Source: Oscillospiraceae bacterium
GTDB taxonomy: Bacteria > Bacillota > Clostridia > Oscillospirales > CAG-272
Direction of reading: 5' to 3'
DNA length: 64,000 nucleotides
NCBI GenBank assembly: GCA_015064725.1
Contig: SVRQ01000001.1
Coordinates: 62,001-126,000 of the forward strand
Shown here: piece after piece, positions 9,529 through 18,439 of the stretch
Layout: every line of letters begins with the position of its first letter
Position numbering within the stretch: position 1 is the first letter of the stretch
The notes under the pieces: model-generated
Database searches by the model: none
Told to the model about the DNA's origin: nothing
What the model saw: only the letters and a program-made list of their open reading frames with translations
Position numbers and translations under genes: made by a program

Positions 9529-10581
9529 TTAAATAATTTCGTCAAGTTTGGAAATGAGCGTATCCATCTGCTCTCTTGTGCCGATGGTTATGCGCAAAAA
9601 GTCTTTAATGCGCTCTTTTTTGAAGTGGCGCACAAGCACGCCGCGCTTTTTAAGCTCCAAGTAGAGCTCTTCCCCGTTTTTGCCGTCTTTCCTTGCAAAA
9701 ACGAAGTTTGCAGAGGACGGAAGCACACAAAATCCGCGCTTTTCAAGCTCGCGCACGGTATATTCGCGGTTTTCGATAATGGTCTGCACGTTTTTGCGGA
9801 AGTAGCCGTCATCCTCTATGCTCGCCTTGCCCGCAAGCAATGTAAGCCTGTTTATGTTATAGGGGTTGTAGGAATATTTTATTCTGTTCATATCCGCGAT
9901 AAGCCCCTCGTGCGCGATGGCAAAGCCGAGGCGCGCACCCGCAAGAGAACGGGATTTTGAAAACGTCTGGCATACGATGAGGTTATCGTATTTATGAACG
10001 AGCTCTACCGCGCTCTCCCCGCCGAAATCAACGTACGCCTCGTCGATAAGAACGACGTTATCTTTGTTTGATGCCACTATTTTCTCCACGTCCGCGCGCG
10101 AAAGCGCCATACCCGTGGGCGCGTTGGGGTTAGCGATGATGACCGTTTTGCCAACGTTCATATAATCGTTTATATCAATGGAAAAATCGTCGCAAAGCGG
10201 CGCCTTCTCGGCGTCCGTTCCCACAAGCTCTGCATAAACGGGATAAAAGCCGTAGCTTATTTCGGGGAAGATGCACTTTTCCCCCGCGCAGAACGCGAAG
10301 AAAGCAAAAGCAAGTATCTCGTCCGAGCCGTTACCGAGCAAAACATTCTCTCTTTTGTAGCCGTAATGTGCGGCAATGGCATCGCGCAGGTCCTTTCCCT
10401 CCGGGTCGGAGTAAAGCTTGAGCTTTTCAACCTCTTCGCCGGTTATCGCCTCCAACACCTTGGGCGAGGGGGGAAAGGGGGATTCGTTCGTGTTGAGCTT
10501 CACGTATTCCATATCGCGCGGCTGTTCGCCGGGCGTATATGCGTCAAGCCCTTCATATCTTTTGACCATAAAGCTTTTCAT
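9529..10581 (-). CDS. hisC: Histidinol-phosphate aminotransferase
   Basis: KLNTNESPFPPSP, PLP lysine motif QTFSKSRSLAGARLG. Confidence 0.95.
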   Translation of the reverse strand: MKSFMVKRYEGLDAYTPGEQPRDMEYVKLNTNESPFPPSPKVLEAITGEEVEKLKLYSDPEGKDLRDAIAAHYGYKRENVLLGNGSDEILAFAFFAFCAGEKCIFPEISYGFYPVYAELVGTDAEKAPLCDDFSIDINDYMNVGKTVIIANPNAPTGMALSRADVEKIVASNKDNVVLIDEAYVDFGGESAVELVHKYDNLIVCQTFSKSRSLAGARLGFAIAHEGLIADMNRIKYSYNPYNINRLTLLAGKASIEDDGYFRKNVQTIIENREYTVRELEKRGFCVLPSSANFVFARKDGKNGEELYLELKKRGVLVRHFKKERIKDFLRITIGTREQMDTLISKLDEII

Positions 10582-11861
10582 TATTTTTCATCCCCTTCAA
10601 AGCGGATGGTGGCACTCTTTGCGTGCGCGTGGAGTCCCTCGTGCTTTGCAAAGCAATCTATCTTTCCGGCAACCTCGGAAAGGGCTTCCTTCGTATAATA
10701 TATAAAGGAGGATCTTTTTACAAAATCATCCACGGAAAGCGGGCTTGAAAAACGTGCCGTACCGGACGTGGGAAGCGTATGATTGGGTCCTGCAAAGTAA
10801 TCGCCAAGAGCCTCCGGGCAGTTTCTGCCAAGGAAAATAGAGCCTGCGTTCTTTATCTTGGGAAGAAGATCAAACGGGCTGTCCACGCACACCTCCAGGT
10901 GTTCGGGAGCGATCTCGTTCGCCGTGTCTATAACGCTTGCAAGGTCATCTCTTACTATAATTTTGGATGCGTTATCTATAGACGCACGCGCGATCTCTGC
11001 TCTGGGAAGAAGAGGTATCTGCACCTCAAGCTCCTCGCTCACCTCCTGCGCAAGCTTTTCGCTGTCCGTTACAAGCACAGCACAAGCAAGCTTATCGTGC
11101 TCTGCCTGAGAGAGCATATCCGCAGCCACGAAGCGAGGGTCTGCCTTTCCGTCCGCGATGATGAGTATTTCGGAAGGACCTGCAACCATATCTATGCCGA
11201 CCGTACCGAATACCTGACGCTTTGCTTCCGCAACGAAAACGTTGCCGGGGCCGACGATCTTATCTACCTTACCAACCGTCTGTGTGCCGTATGCAAGCGC
11301 CGCAACAGCACCCGCACCGCCTGTTTTATATATCTTGTCCACACCCGCAAGGCGTGCCGCAACGAGGATCGCAGGGCTTACAACGCCGTTTTTTGCAGGA
11401 GTCGTTATAACTATTTCGGAGCAGCCGGCAATTTTCGCAGGGATCGCATCCATAAGTACCGTGGAGGGGTAGCTTGCCGTACCGCCGGGAACGTAAAGAC
11501 CCACTTTTTCTATGGGAGTTACCTTCTGACCGAGGATGACACCCTCTTTTTCATTGATGATAAATCCGTTTCTTACCTGCTTTTCGTGGAAAGCGCGGAT
11601 GTTGTCGCGCGCTTCACGCATAGCCTCGATAAGCTCCGCAGGAACTTTTGTAAAAGCTTCGTCGATCTCTTCTGCGGAAACGAGCAGGCTTTCGGGTGCG
11701 CCGCCGTCAAATTTTTCGCAGTATTCAAGCAGTGCCTTATCTCCGTTCTTACGAACGTTTTCTATAATTTCGCGCACGATGGCGGAAGCGTCGAACGTTT
11801 CCACGTCGCGCGACATAATTTCTTCTGTTGAAAGAGAAGCGTCTTTGTATATCTTTATCAT
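10581..11861 (-). CDS. hisD: Histidinol dehydrogenase
   Basis: GLYVPGGTASYPSTVLM, VDMVAGPSE, GPNHTLPTSGTARFSSPL. Confidence 0.97.
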   Translation of the reverse strand: MIKIYKDASLSTEEIMSRDVETFDASAIVREIIENVRKNGDKALLEYCEKFDGGAPESLLVSAEEIDEAFTKVPAELIEAMREARDNIRAFHEKQVRNGFIINEKEGVILGQKVTPIEKVGLYVPGGTASYPSTVLMDAIPAKIAGCSEIVITTPAKNGVVSPAILVAARLAGVDKIYKTGGAGAVAALAYGTQTVGKVDKIVGPGNVFVAEAKRQVFGTVGIDMVAGPSEILIIADGKADPRFVAADMLSQAEHDKLACAVLVTDSEKLAQEVSEELEVQIPLLPRAEIARASIDNASKIIVRDDLASVIDTANEIAPEHLEVCVDSPFDLLPKIKNAGSIFLGRNCPEALGDYFAGPNHTLPTSGTARFSSPLSVDDFVKRSSFIYYTKEALSEVAGKIDCFAKHEGLHAHAKSATIRFEGDEK

Positions 11862-11913
11862 TTTTTTGCGCCGTGCTTCCCTTTTTCAAAGGGAACGCAT
11901 CCTTTCTGTTTCT

Positions 11914-12543
11914 TTAATCCTTTTTTGAAAGCTCGCGCTTGAGCGTATCTATATCGTCCGTTTTAAAGCGGTAGCTTGCCTTGTTCGCAATGAGGTGCGC
12001 GGAAATAGGCATAATTTCCGTAATTACTTCGAGGTTGTTTTCACGAAGCGTGGTCCCCGTTTCAACAATATCGACGATAACGTCCGTCATACCGAGAATG
12101 GGAGCAAGCTCGATAGAGCCGTTGAGCTTGAATATCTCTATATTTCTGCCGATGGAGGAATAATAGTTCTTTGTAATATTTACAAATTTCGTAGCAACCT
12201 TGAGCGCGCGTTCCGGGTTATCGGAAAAATCCTTCTTACCGGCAACGGCAACGCGGCATTTTCCCATACCGAGGTCGCAAAGGTCGAAAACGTCCGGGGA
12301 GTATTCGAGGAGTATATCCTTGCCGACGATGCCGATGTCGGCAGCGCCGTGTTCCACGTATATAGCCACGTCGGAAGGCTTTACCCAAAAGAAGCTTACG
12401 CCCGCTTCCTCGTTTTCGAAAATAAGCTTTCTGTTGTTTTCCAGGATGGAGGGGCAATCGTAGCCCGCGTCGGCAAACATCTTGTACGCCTTTTCACCGA
12501 GCCTTCCCTTGGGAAGAGCTACTTTAAGCATTTCCTTTTTCAT
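11914..12543 (-). CDS. hisG: ATP phosphoribosyltransferase (short form)
   Basis: VALPKGRLGEKA, DIVETGTTLRENNL; short HisG paired with HisZ. Confidence 0.96.
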   Translation of the reverse strand: MKKEMLKVALPKGRLGEKAYKMFADAGYDCPSILENNRKLIFENEEAGVSFFWVKPSDVAIYVEHGAADIGIVGKDILLEYSPDVFDLCDLGMGKCRVAVAGKKDFSDNPERALKVATKFVNITKNYYSSIGRNIEIFKLNGSIELAPILGMTDVIVDIVETGTTLRENNLEVITEIMPISAHLIANKASYRFKTDDIDTLKRELSKKD

Positions 12544-13640
12544 ACGAGCACCTCCTTTTCTCCGTCAAATTCTATTATCTTTTTAGTTTTGGGAAGCACG
12601 CTTCCCTTTTTGCAAATGCAAACGCGGAAGCCGTTGTCGCGGTAGAATGCCGCCGCCTTTTCAAGCTCGGGAATATCCGCGCCTTCGGAATAAAGCATAA
12701 CTATGTCCGCATCGTATCCGTTTTCGCTCTCGCCGTAAAGGTCGATAAGGTCAAGATAGAGCGCAAAGCCGCACGCGCCCACGTTCTTGCCCATCTTTGA
12801 AAGCAGGTTATCGTATCTGCCGCCGGAAAGCACGCTGCGCGGTATTCCGTGGACAAAGCCCTGGAACACGATGCCGTTATAATAGCTCATATCGTTGACG
12901 ATGGAAAAATCTATATTGATAGAGGCGCGCGGGAGCGTTTCGAATATGACCTTCAGCTCCTCGTATGCTTTTTCCGTTTCTTCACAAACGGAGAAAGCGG
13001 AAAGCTTCGGAAGCTCGCCGTGAACGCTTGCAAGCTCTGCTATTTTGGCAGCACCCTCTGCGGGAACGCCGTCTGCGGTGCAGGCGGCAAAAATGCCCTC
13101 GCCGTCCTTTTTGCCAAGGCATTCAAGCACCTCTGCCTTTGCCCCCTCGGAAACACCGTAATGGTTGAAAAGCGCGTTAACAAATCCCATATGGGAAATA
13201 TCAAGGGAGTAAGAAAACTCTCCGTCGCGCGCAAAAGCCGTCTTCGCTATCTGCTTAACGCTCATTGCGGCAAGGCGCACTATCTCATATTCCGCGTAGA
13301 TATCTATATCGCCAAGGTATTCCACGCCCATCTGGGGTATCTCTTTATATTCGTGTATATTGTGTGAGGCGCGATATACGTTTTCGTTGTAATATACCCT
13401 TGTGTTTTCGCCGTTCTTTGCATTTTTGGCAATGGAAAGGGTTATATCGGGCTTGAGCGCAAGAAGACTGCCGTCAAGGTCATTGAAAGAGATGATATTC
13501 TGCGTTGTCAGGAATTTTTTATATTCCATATAAAAGGCATACTCTTCAAACTTGCTCATCTTAAAACGGCGGTAGCCGTATTTTTCATAAAGCTCGCGAA
13601 GCTTGTATATTATTTCTTCGCTTTCCGTGAATATTTTCAT
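12540..13640 (-). CDS. hisZ: ATP phosphoribosyltransferase regulatory subunit
   Basis: HisRS-like domain (LKPDITLSIAK, YYNGIVFQGFV, LSGGRYDNLLSKMG) adjacent to short hisG. Confidence 0.92.
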   Translation of the reverse strand: MKIFTESEEIIYKLRELYEKYGYRRFKMSKFEEYAFYMEYKKFLTTQNIISFNDLDGSLLALKPDITLSIAKNAKNGENTRVYYNENVYRASHNIHEYKEIPQMGVEYLGDIDIYAEYEIVRLAAMSVKQIAKTAFARDGEFSYSLDISHMGFVNALFNHYGVSEGAKAEVLECLGKKDGEGIFAACTADGVPAEGAAKIAELASVHGELPKLSAFSVCEETEKAYEELKVIFETLPRASINIDFSIVNDMSYYNGIVFQGFVHGIPRSVLSGGRYDNLLSKMGKNVGACGFALYLDLIDLYGESENGYDADIVMLYSEGADIPELEKAAAFYRDNGFRVCICKKGSVLPKTKKIIEFDGEKEVLV

Positions 13641-13812
13641 TGTTTTTTCTCTCTTTTGATATGATTATTATATATAATGATGTATTATATCACGGCTTTT
13701 TTTGTTTTTCAAGAACATTTGTGTATATTAACGGATTTTTATGCAGAAAAATTCTGCACAAACAGGCTTTGCCGCACAAAGCTTATAATGCGTGTATTTT
13801 GGTGCGTTCCAC

Positions 13813-13841
13813 TTGACAAAAATGCGGCGGCGCGTTATAAT
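13813..13841 (+). promoter_or_regulatory. Consensus promoter for riboswitch-folT-folC transcript
   Basis: TTGACA 13813-13818, 17 nt, TATAAT 13836-13841. Confidence 0.92.
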
Positions 13842-13865
13842 TACAGTATCTGAAAAATATAAACT

Positions 13866-13960
13866 GAAGAGTAAAAACACGGGCGTCAAGTGCCGATGGG
13901 ACGGGGAGTTGCCGGTTGGACGAAAGCGTATGCTGCGGTTCGTGTTTTGCATCCCGCTTC
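13866..13960 (+). ncRNA. Tetrahydrofolate (THF, class I) riboswitch
   Basis: gaagagta...gggcgtcaagtgccgatgggacggggagttgccggttggacgaa...ttgcatcccgcttc matches my recollection of the conserved THF core; next to folT-folC. Confidence 0.88.
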
Positions 13961-14001
13961 GTAAGGTAAAAGGAATTTTGGGCCGCAAATGCGGTCTGGG
14001 G

Positions 14002-14044
14002 TCCTCTTTTCCCTTGCTAAAGGCAGGGAAAGGAGGATTTTTTT
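14002..14044 (+). promoter_or_regulatory. Expression-platform hairpin sequestering the folT SD (terminator-like, U7)
   Basis: TCCTCTTTTCCCTTGC-TAAAG-GCAGGGAAAGGAGGA followed by TTTTTTT and the folT ATG. Confidence 0.85.
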
Positions 14045-14653
14045 ATGAACAACGATCAAAAAAACAAAAGCCGCCCCGAGCACGCGGGCATTGCCCTTTT
14101 CGGGAACATCCGCGTTATGGCAATAGCGGCACTGCTGACAGCTCTTTCCATAGTGCTGGGAAAATATCTTGCCATCAACGTGACGGATTCCTTACGCATA
14201 AGCTTTGAGAATCTGCCGATAATTATGGCAGGGCTTTTCTTCGGTCCGCTTATCGGCGGCGTTGTCGGCGCGGCGGCGGATATAATAGGCTGCTTTATGG
14301 TCGGTTTCTCTATGAACCCCATCATAACGCTCGGCGCGTGTCTTATCGGCGTAATATCCGGCACGATAGGCATGTACGCATTCCCAAAAAAGGAAAATTG
14401 GCGTGCAACGCCGCGCGTGTTCCTGCCCGTTGCGCTTGCCCACATAATCTGCTCCATGGGCATCAAATCCCTCGGTATGATAGTTTATTTCGGCACGCCC
14501 TGGGAGATACTCATCCTGCGAGTGCCGATATACGTTTTCACGGGTATTGCGGAGGGATATCTTATAATGCTGCTTTTCCGCAACAAGAATTTCTCCGGTC
14601 TGCTTTCAAGGATAATAAGCAAAGGTAAAACAAATTACCGAAAGAAGGTATGA
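14045..14653 (+). CDS. folT: ECF transporter S component, folate family
   Basis: ECF S-component pattern (LGKYLAI...RISFENLPIIMAGLFFGPLIGGVVGAAADIIGCF); folC and THF riboswitch context. Confidence 0.9.
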   Translation: MNNDQKNKSRPEHAGIALFGNIRVMAIAALLTALSIVLGKYLAINVTDSLRISFENLPIIMAGLFFGPLIGGVVGAAADIIGCFMVGFSMNPIITLGACLIGVISGTIGMYAFPKKENWRATPRVFLPVALAHIICSMGIKSLGMIVYFGTPWEILILRVPIYVFTGIAEGYLIMLLFRNKNFSGLLSRIISKGKTNYRKKV

Positions 14654-15993
14654 ATATGACATATACAGAAGCTCTTGAATACATCCACTCCGTCTGCTGG
14701 AAAGGCAGCCGTCCCGGTCTTTCGCGCACGGAAGAACTTATGAAAAAACTGGGAGATCCGCAGGACAGCCTCCGCTTTATCCACGTTGCGGGAACGAACG
14801 GAAAAGGCTCCACAAGTGCAATGACTGCATCCGTCCTTGCCGCCGCAGGCTACAAGGTAGGGCTTTACACCTCCCCCTTTATCGTGCGCTTTAACGAGCG
14901 TATGCAGATAAACGGCTGTGATATCTCCGACGAGGAGCTTGCGCGCGTTACGGAATACGTGCGCCCCTTTGCGGACAGTATGGAGGATTCCCCCACGGAA
15001 TTTGAGCTTATCACGGCTATCGCGTTCGTTTATTTCAAAAATCACGGCTGCGACTTTGTCGTGCTTGAAGCGGGAATGGGCGGCAGACTCGATTCCACGA
15101 ATATCATAAAAGCGCACAGCGTTGCCGTTTCCGTTATCACGGGTATCGCTATGGATCACACGGCGTTCTTGGGCGATACTGCGGAAAAGATAGCCCAAGA
15201 AAAGGCAGGCATCATCAAAGAGGGCGTTCCCGTCATCTTCGGCGGTGCGCACACGCCCGTCGGCGCAAAAGAAGGCGAATGCGAGGTAGATCCCGCATCC
15301 TGCGCCGCAGTCATCCGCGCAAAAGCGCAAGAGATGAACGCGCCTTATATCGAAGCGGATTATACCCGTCTTTCTGGCGTAAAAACGGATATGTTCGGTG
15401 CGGATTTTGATTTTGAAGAAATAAAGGGGCTTCATATCCCCTTGGCGGGAATTTACCAGCCGTATAACGCCGCAACCGTGCTTACAATACTCGAAACACT
15501 TAACAAAAAAGGCGCGAATATCACGGCGGATGCGGTAAAACGCGGTCTTGCCGCTGTAAAATGGCCCGGCAGATTTGAAATACTCTGCCGCGAGCCGCTT
15601 ATCATATCCGACGGCGGTCACAACCCCGAGGGCATAGACGCTGCCGTTGCAAGTGCAAAAGCTTACTTCAAGGGCGAAAAGATATATCTTCTCTCCGGCG
15701 TTATGGCGGACAAGGATTACCGCCATATGGCGCGCCGCATGGGCGAGGTCGCTTGCCGCGCCTTCACCGTGCGTCCCGATAACTCCCGTGCGCTCGCCGC
15801 GGACGAATATGCCAAGGTATTTGAAGACGAGGGCATCCCATCCGAAGGCTTTGCCACGGTAAAGGAAGCCGTTTTTGCTGCCGCACGCGCGTGCCGCGAA
15901 AACGGCAAGGCGCTTCTGTGCCTCGGCTCGCTCTATATGTACGGCGAGGTCCGCGCGGCTGTGGAAGAATACAAAGCGCAAAATGATAAATAA
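14650..15993 (+). CDS. folC: Bifunctional folylpolyglutamate synthase/dihydrofolate synthase
   Basis: HVAGTNGKGSTSAMTASVL, GLYTSPFIVRFNERMQING. Confidence 0.95.
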   Translation: MNMTYTEALEYIHSVCWKGSRPGLSRTEELMKKLGDPQDSLRFIHVAGTNGKGSTSAMTASVLAAAGYKVGLYTSPFIVRFNERMQINGCDISDEELARVTEYVRPFADSMEDSPTEFELITAIAFVYFKNHGCDFVVLEAGMGGRLDSTNIIKAHSVAVSVITGIAMDHTAFLGDTAEKIAQEKAGIIKEGVPVIFGGAHTPVGAKEGECEVDPASCAAVIRAKAQEMNAPYIEADYTRLSGVKTDMFGADFDFEEIKGLHIPLAGIYQPYNAATVLTILETLNKKGANITADAVKRGLAAVKWPGRFEILCREPLIISDGGHNPEGIDAAVASAKAYFKGEKIYLLSGVMADKDYRHMARRMGEVACRAFTVRPDNSRALAADEYAKVFEDEGIPSEGFATVKEAVFAAARACRENGKALLCLGSLYMYGEVRAAVEEYKAQNDK

Positions 15994-16634
15994 AGAAAAG
16001 AATGAGCGCGTAAACCGCGAGCTTGACAAGCTCTATAAAAGCTGTACTTCCGAATTTTTGGCGGAATGGAGCTGTGCTTTCAAGGATACACCCCCCCGAA
16101 AGCATCAATAATTTCGGCATCGTTGACGAGCAAAGATACGATACCGATGACGGAATTCTTTTTATCGGCAAGGAAACGAATAATTTTTCCCACGCACGAT
16201 ACCGCGATTGGCTCTTTTGGCTCTCGCGCCAAAGCTCCCTTCGCGGCACGAACATAACCCCGAATATGTGGTATAACGCAGGTCGTTGGGCTTGTCTTTT
16301 GAAAGAGCCCGAAAGATCCGAAAAAGATATTGCCGCAAAAAGGGCAGATGCGCTGTGCTTTATCGGTACGATAGCTTTTACTAACGTGAATAAAGTATAT
16401 GGTAAAAACCAAAGCAAGGAAGAGTATTACCGTGTGGCAAGGTCGGATATTGCAGGCAGGGTTCTGCGGCAGGAAATAGAGATAATACAGCCGAAAACGA
16501 TAGTTTGCTGCGGCACGGGAGATATATTTTTGCACCACGTTCAGGATTTCAGCGGAAAGGTCATATTTATGCCCCATCCCGGCGCAAGAAAAAGCACGCA
16601 AGCGATGCTTTGCAAGCTTAAAAAACAATTTTAA
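15983..16634 (+). pseudogene. Hypothetical protein (possibly uracil-DNA-glycosylase-superfamily-like), frame disrupted at a C7 tract
   Basis: MINKEKNERVNRELDKLYKSCTSEFLAEWSCAFKDTPP in one frame joins ESINNFGIVDEQRYDTDDGILFIGKETNNF... in the next frame if one C of ccccccc (16091-16097) is skipped. Confidence 0.6.
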
Positions 16635-16636
16635 AA

Positions 16637-16693
16637 AATGGCAGAGAATGGCGTTGTGTCCTTGGAACACAACGCCATTCTGTCATTTTTTAT
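16637..16693. terminator. Bidirectional terminator
   Basis: aaaaatggcagagaatggcgttgtgtccttggaacacaacgccattctgtcatttttt between convergent genes. Confidence 0.9.
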
Positions 16694-17524
16694 TTAAACT
16701 ATTCTGTCAACGCTTTTTTTATATCCCGTTGGGGAGATGCCGTATTTTTTGCTGAAAAGACCGCTGAAATAGAACTGATTTTCGTATCCGACGGCGGCGG
16801 AAACTTCTCCCACGGAAAGCTCCGTCAGCACGAACATAGCACGCGCACGGCGAAGGCGTTCCGCTATTATATAATCTTTGGGTGAATGTCCTATCACCTT
16901 TTTAAACTCCCTGTAAAAAGAGTCGGGCGAAAGACCCGCGATGCCTGCAAGTGTTTCCTGCATAATGTTTTCCGCAAGGTGCGCGCCGATGTATGAAAGC
17001 ACGTCCGAAAGAGGCGCAAAGCCATTCATAACGGCATCCACCGTTTTAAGCGGCACGCTGTTCTCTGTGATATAAGAAACGGCGGAATATATAAGAGATA
17101 CCGTTTTAACGGCGTTTTCAAGGCGTGTGCTGGTAAATTCGTTTTCCGCGCGCATAGCCGCAATATCGCGGCAAATGCCGAAGATGCTGCTGTCCGCGCC
17201 GAAAAAGATCGGATAATCGAAAAGAGAAAGTATGCGAAGCACCGTAAATATCCTTGCCTCAAAGCCGACGTAAACAAGCGCGCTTTTTTCCCTTGCCTCT
17301 ATCCGGTATTCCGTATCGCAGGGGATGAGGAGAGACTCTCCCTTAGAGAGCAAGAACTGCTCTTCGCCCACAGTAAGCGCCGCGCTGCCGTTTTCAACGC
17401 ACAAAAACATTTCAAAAGGGAGCTTTGCGCCGCTGAACTCGCTGTCGCGCTCATAATCCGCGCTGCCGGCGCAGGCGTATGTAATACTTATATTGTTTTC
17501 GGGTCTTGCCTCTCTCCATTTCAT
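16694..17524 (-). CDS. AraC family transcriptional regulator
   Basis: C-terminal double HTH: ETLAGIAGLSPDSFYREFKKVIGHSPKDYIIAERLRRAR...VGYENQFYFSGLFSKKYGISPTGYKK. Confidence 0.93.
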   Translation of the reverse strand: MKWREARPENNISITYACAGSADYERDSEFSGAKLPFEMFLCVENGSAALTVGEEQFLLSKGESLLIPCDTEYRIEAREKSALVYVGFEARIFTVLRILSLFDYPIFFGADSSIFGICRDIAAMRAENEFTSTRLENAVKTVSLIYSAVSYITENSVPLKTVDAVMNGFAPLSDVLSYIGAHLAENIMQETLAGIAGLSPDSFYREFKKVIGHSPKDYIIAERLRRARAMFVLTELSVGEVSAAVGYENQFYFSGLFSKKYGISPTGYKKSVDRIV

Positions 17525-17745
17525 AGGGGGTCCCGCCTTTCATATTGCCATATGGATATCAGTTTTCTGCATTTTTGTTTATTTTACCACATTATTTGCA
17601 AAATTACAAGAGAAAAAAGAAAAGCGCCCGCCGCGCAAAGAAATAATATTGGTATGAATTTTTAATAAAAACGGGAGGCGGAACGCCTCCCCTGCTACGA
17701 TATAATAATTAAAATCTTACTTTTTTAAAGGCTCGCCCTTTGCCA

Positions 17746-18312
17746 TCACATCGGGTTTTCGGAGTATCTTACCGTGGCATCTCCCTGTGCAATGGAAGAA
17801 AACGCGCGGCAAAGCTTTTCCGTTTCCTCTCTCTCGTCCTTTACCGTGACGATATAGCGCCCGAAAAGCATAAAAGCCATATTATCCGCGGGGTCGCAGG
17901 GCGCCCAATCGTAGTTTTCATAAAGATATTCGTAAAGCTGTTCGGCGCACGCCTCGTCCCTTGCCACTATTACGGAAAGAGTCTTTCCCATAGACACGGC
18001 AGAGGGGTAGAAAAGCGCACCTTCAAGTGCTTTTTCCTCAAATTCATCCTCGGATATACCAAGCATATAGCTGTTTCCGGCATCCACGCTTTGCTCAAGC
18101 ACGCGGGAAGAATCCTCTCCCGCCGCCTCGTATATGCGGAAAGCAACCTCGTGTGCATCCCCGTCAAGCGTATTTTCCTTCATCTGCTTGCCGCAGGAAA
18201 CGAGCACAAGCAAAGCAAGAGAGAGCAAAACGGCAAGGATCGCGCTTTTTTTATCGTTATCGTTATAAAACAAAAAACACCTCCGTTCGCGAAAAGACCT
18301 TTTCCTCCACAC
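17746..18312 (-). CDS. Small lipoprotein, DUF4358-like
   Basis: Lipobox ALLVLVSCGKQ; size and pattern resemble DUF4358. Confidence 0.6.
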   Translation of the reverse strand: MWRKRSFRERRCFLFYNDNDKKSAILAVLLSLALLVLVSCGKQMKENTLDGDAHEVAFRIYEAAGEDSSRVLEQSVDAGNSYMLGISEDEFEEKALEGALFYPSAVSMGKTLSVIVARDEACAEQLYEYLYENYDWAPCDPADNMAFMLFGRYIVTVKDEREETEKLCRAFSSIAQGDATVRYSENPM

Positions 18313-18439
18313 AGTGCCGTAAGGAGCCCCGCTTCATAAAGCTCCGCGCAAGCGGTGAGGGGGGGCTCACAATACCCTGTACAATACGGACAAGCCCTTT
18401 CGTTTACTTTAGTGTTTTACTTTTTTGTCGTTTTATGCC

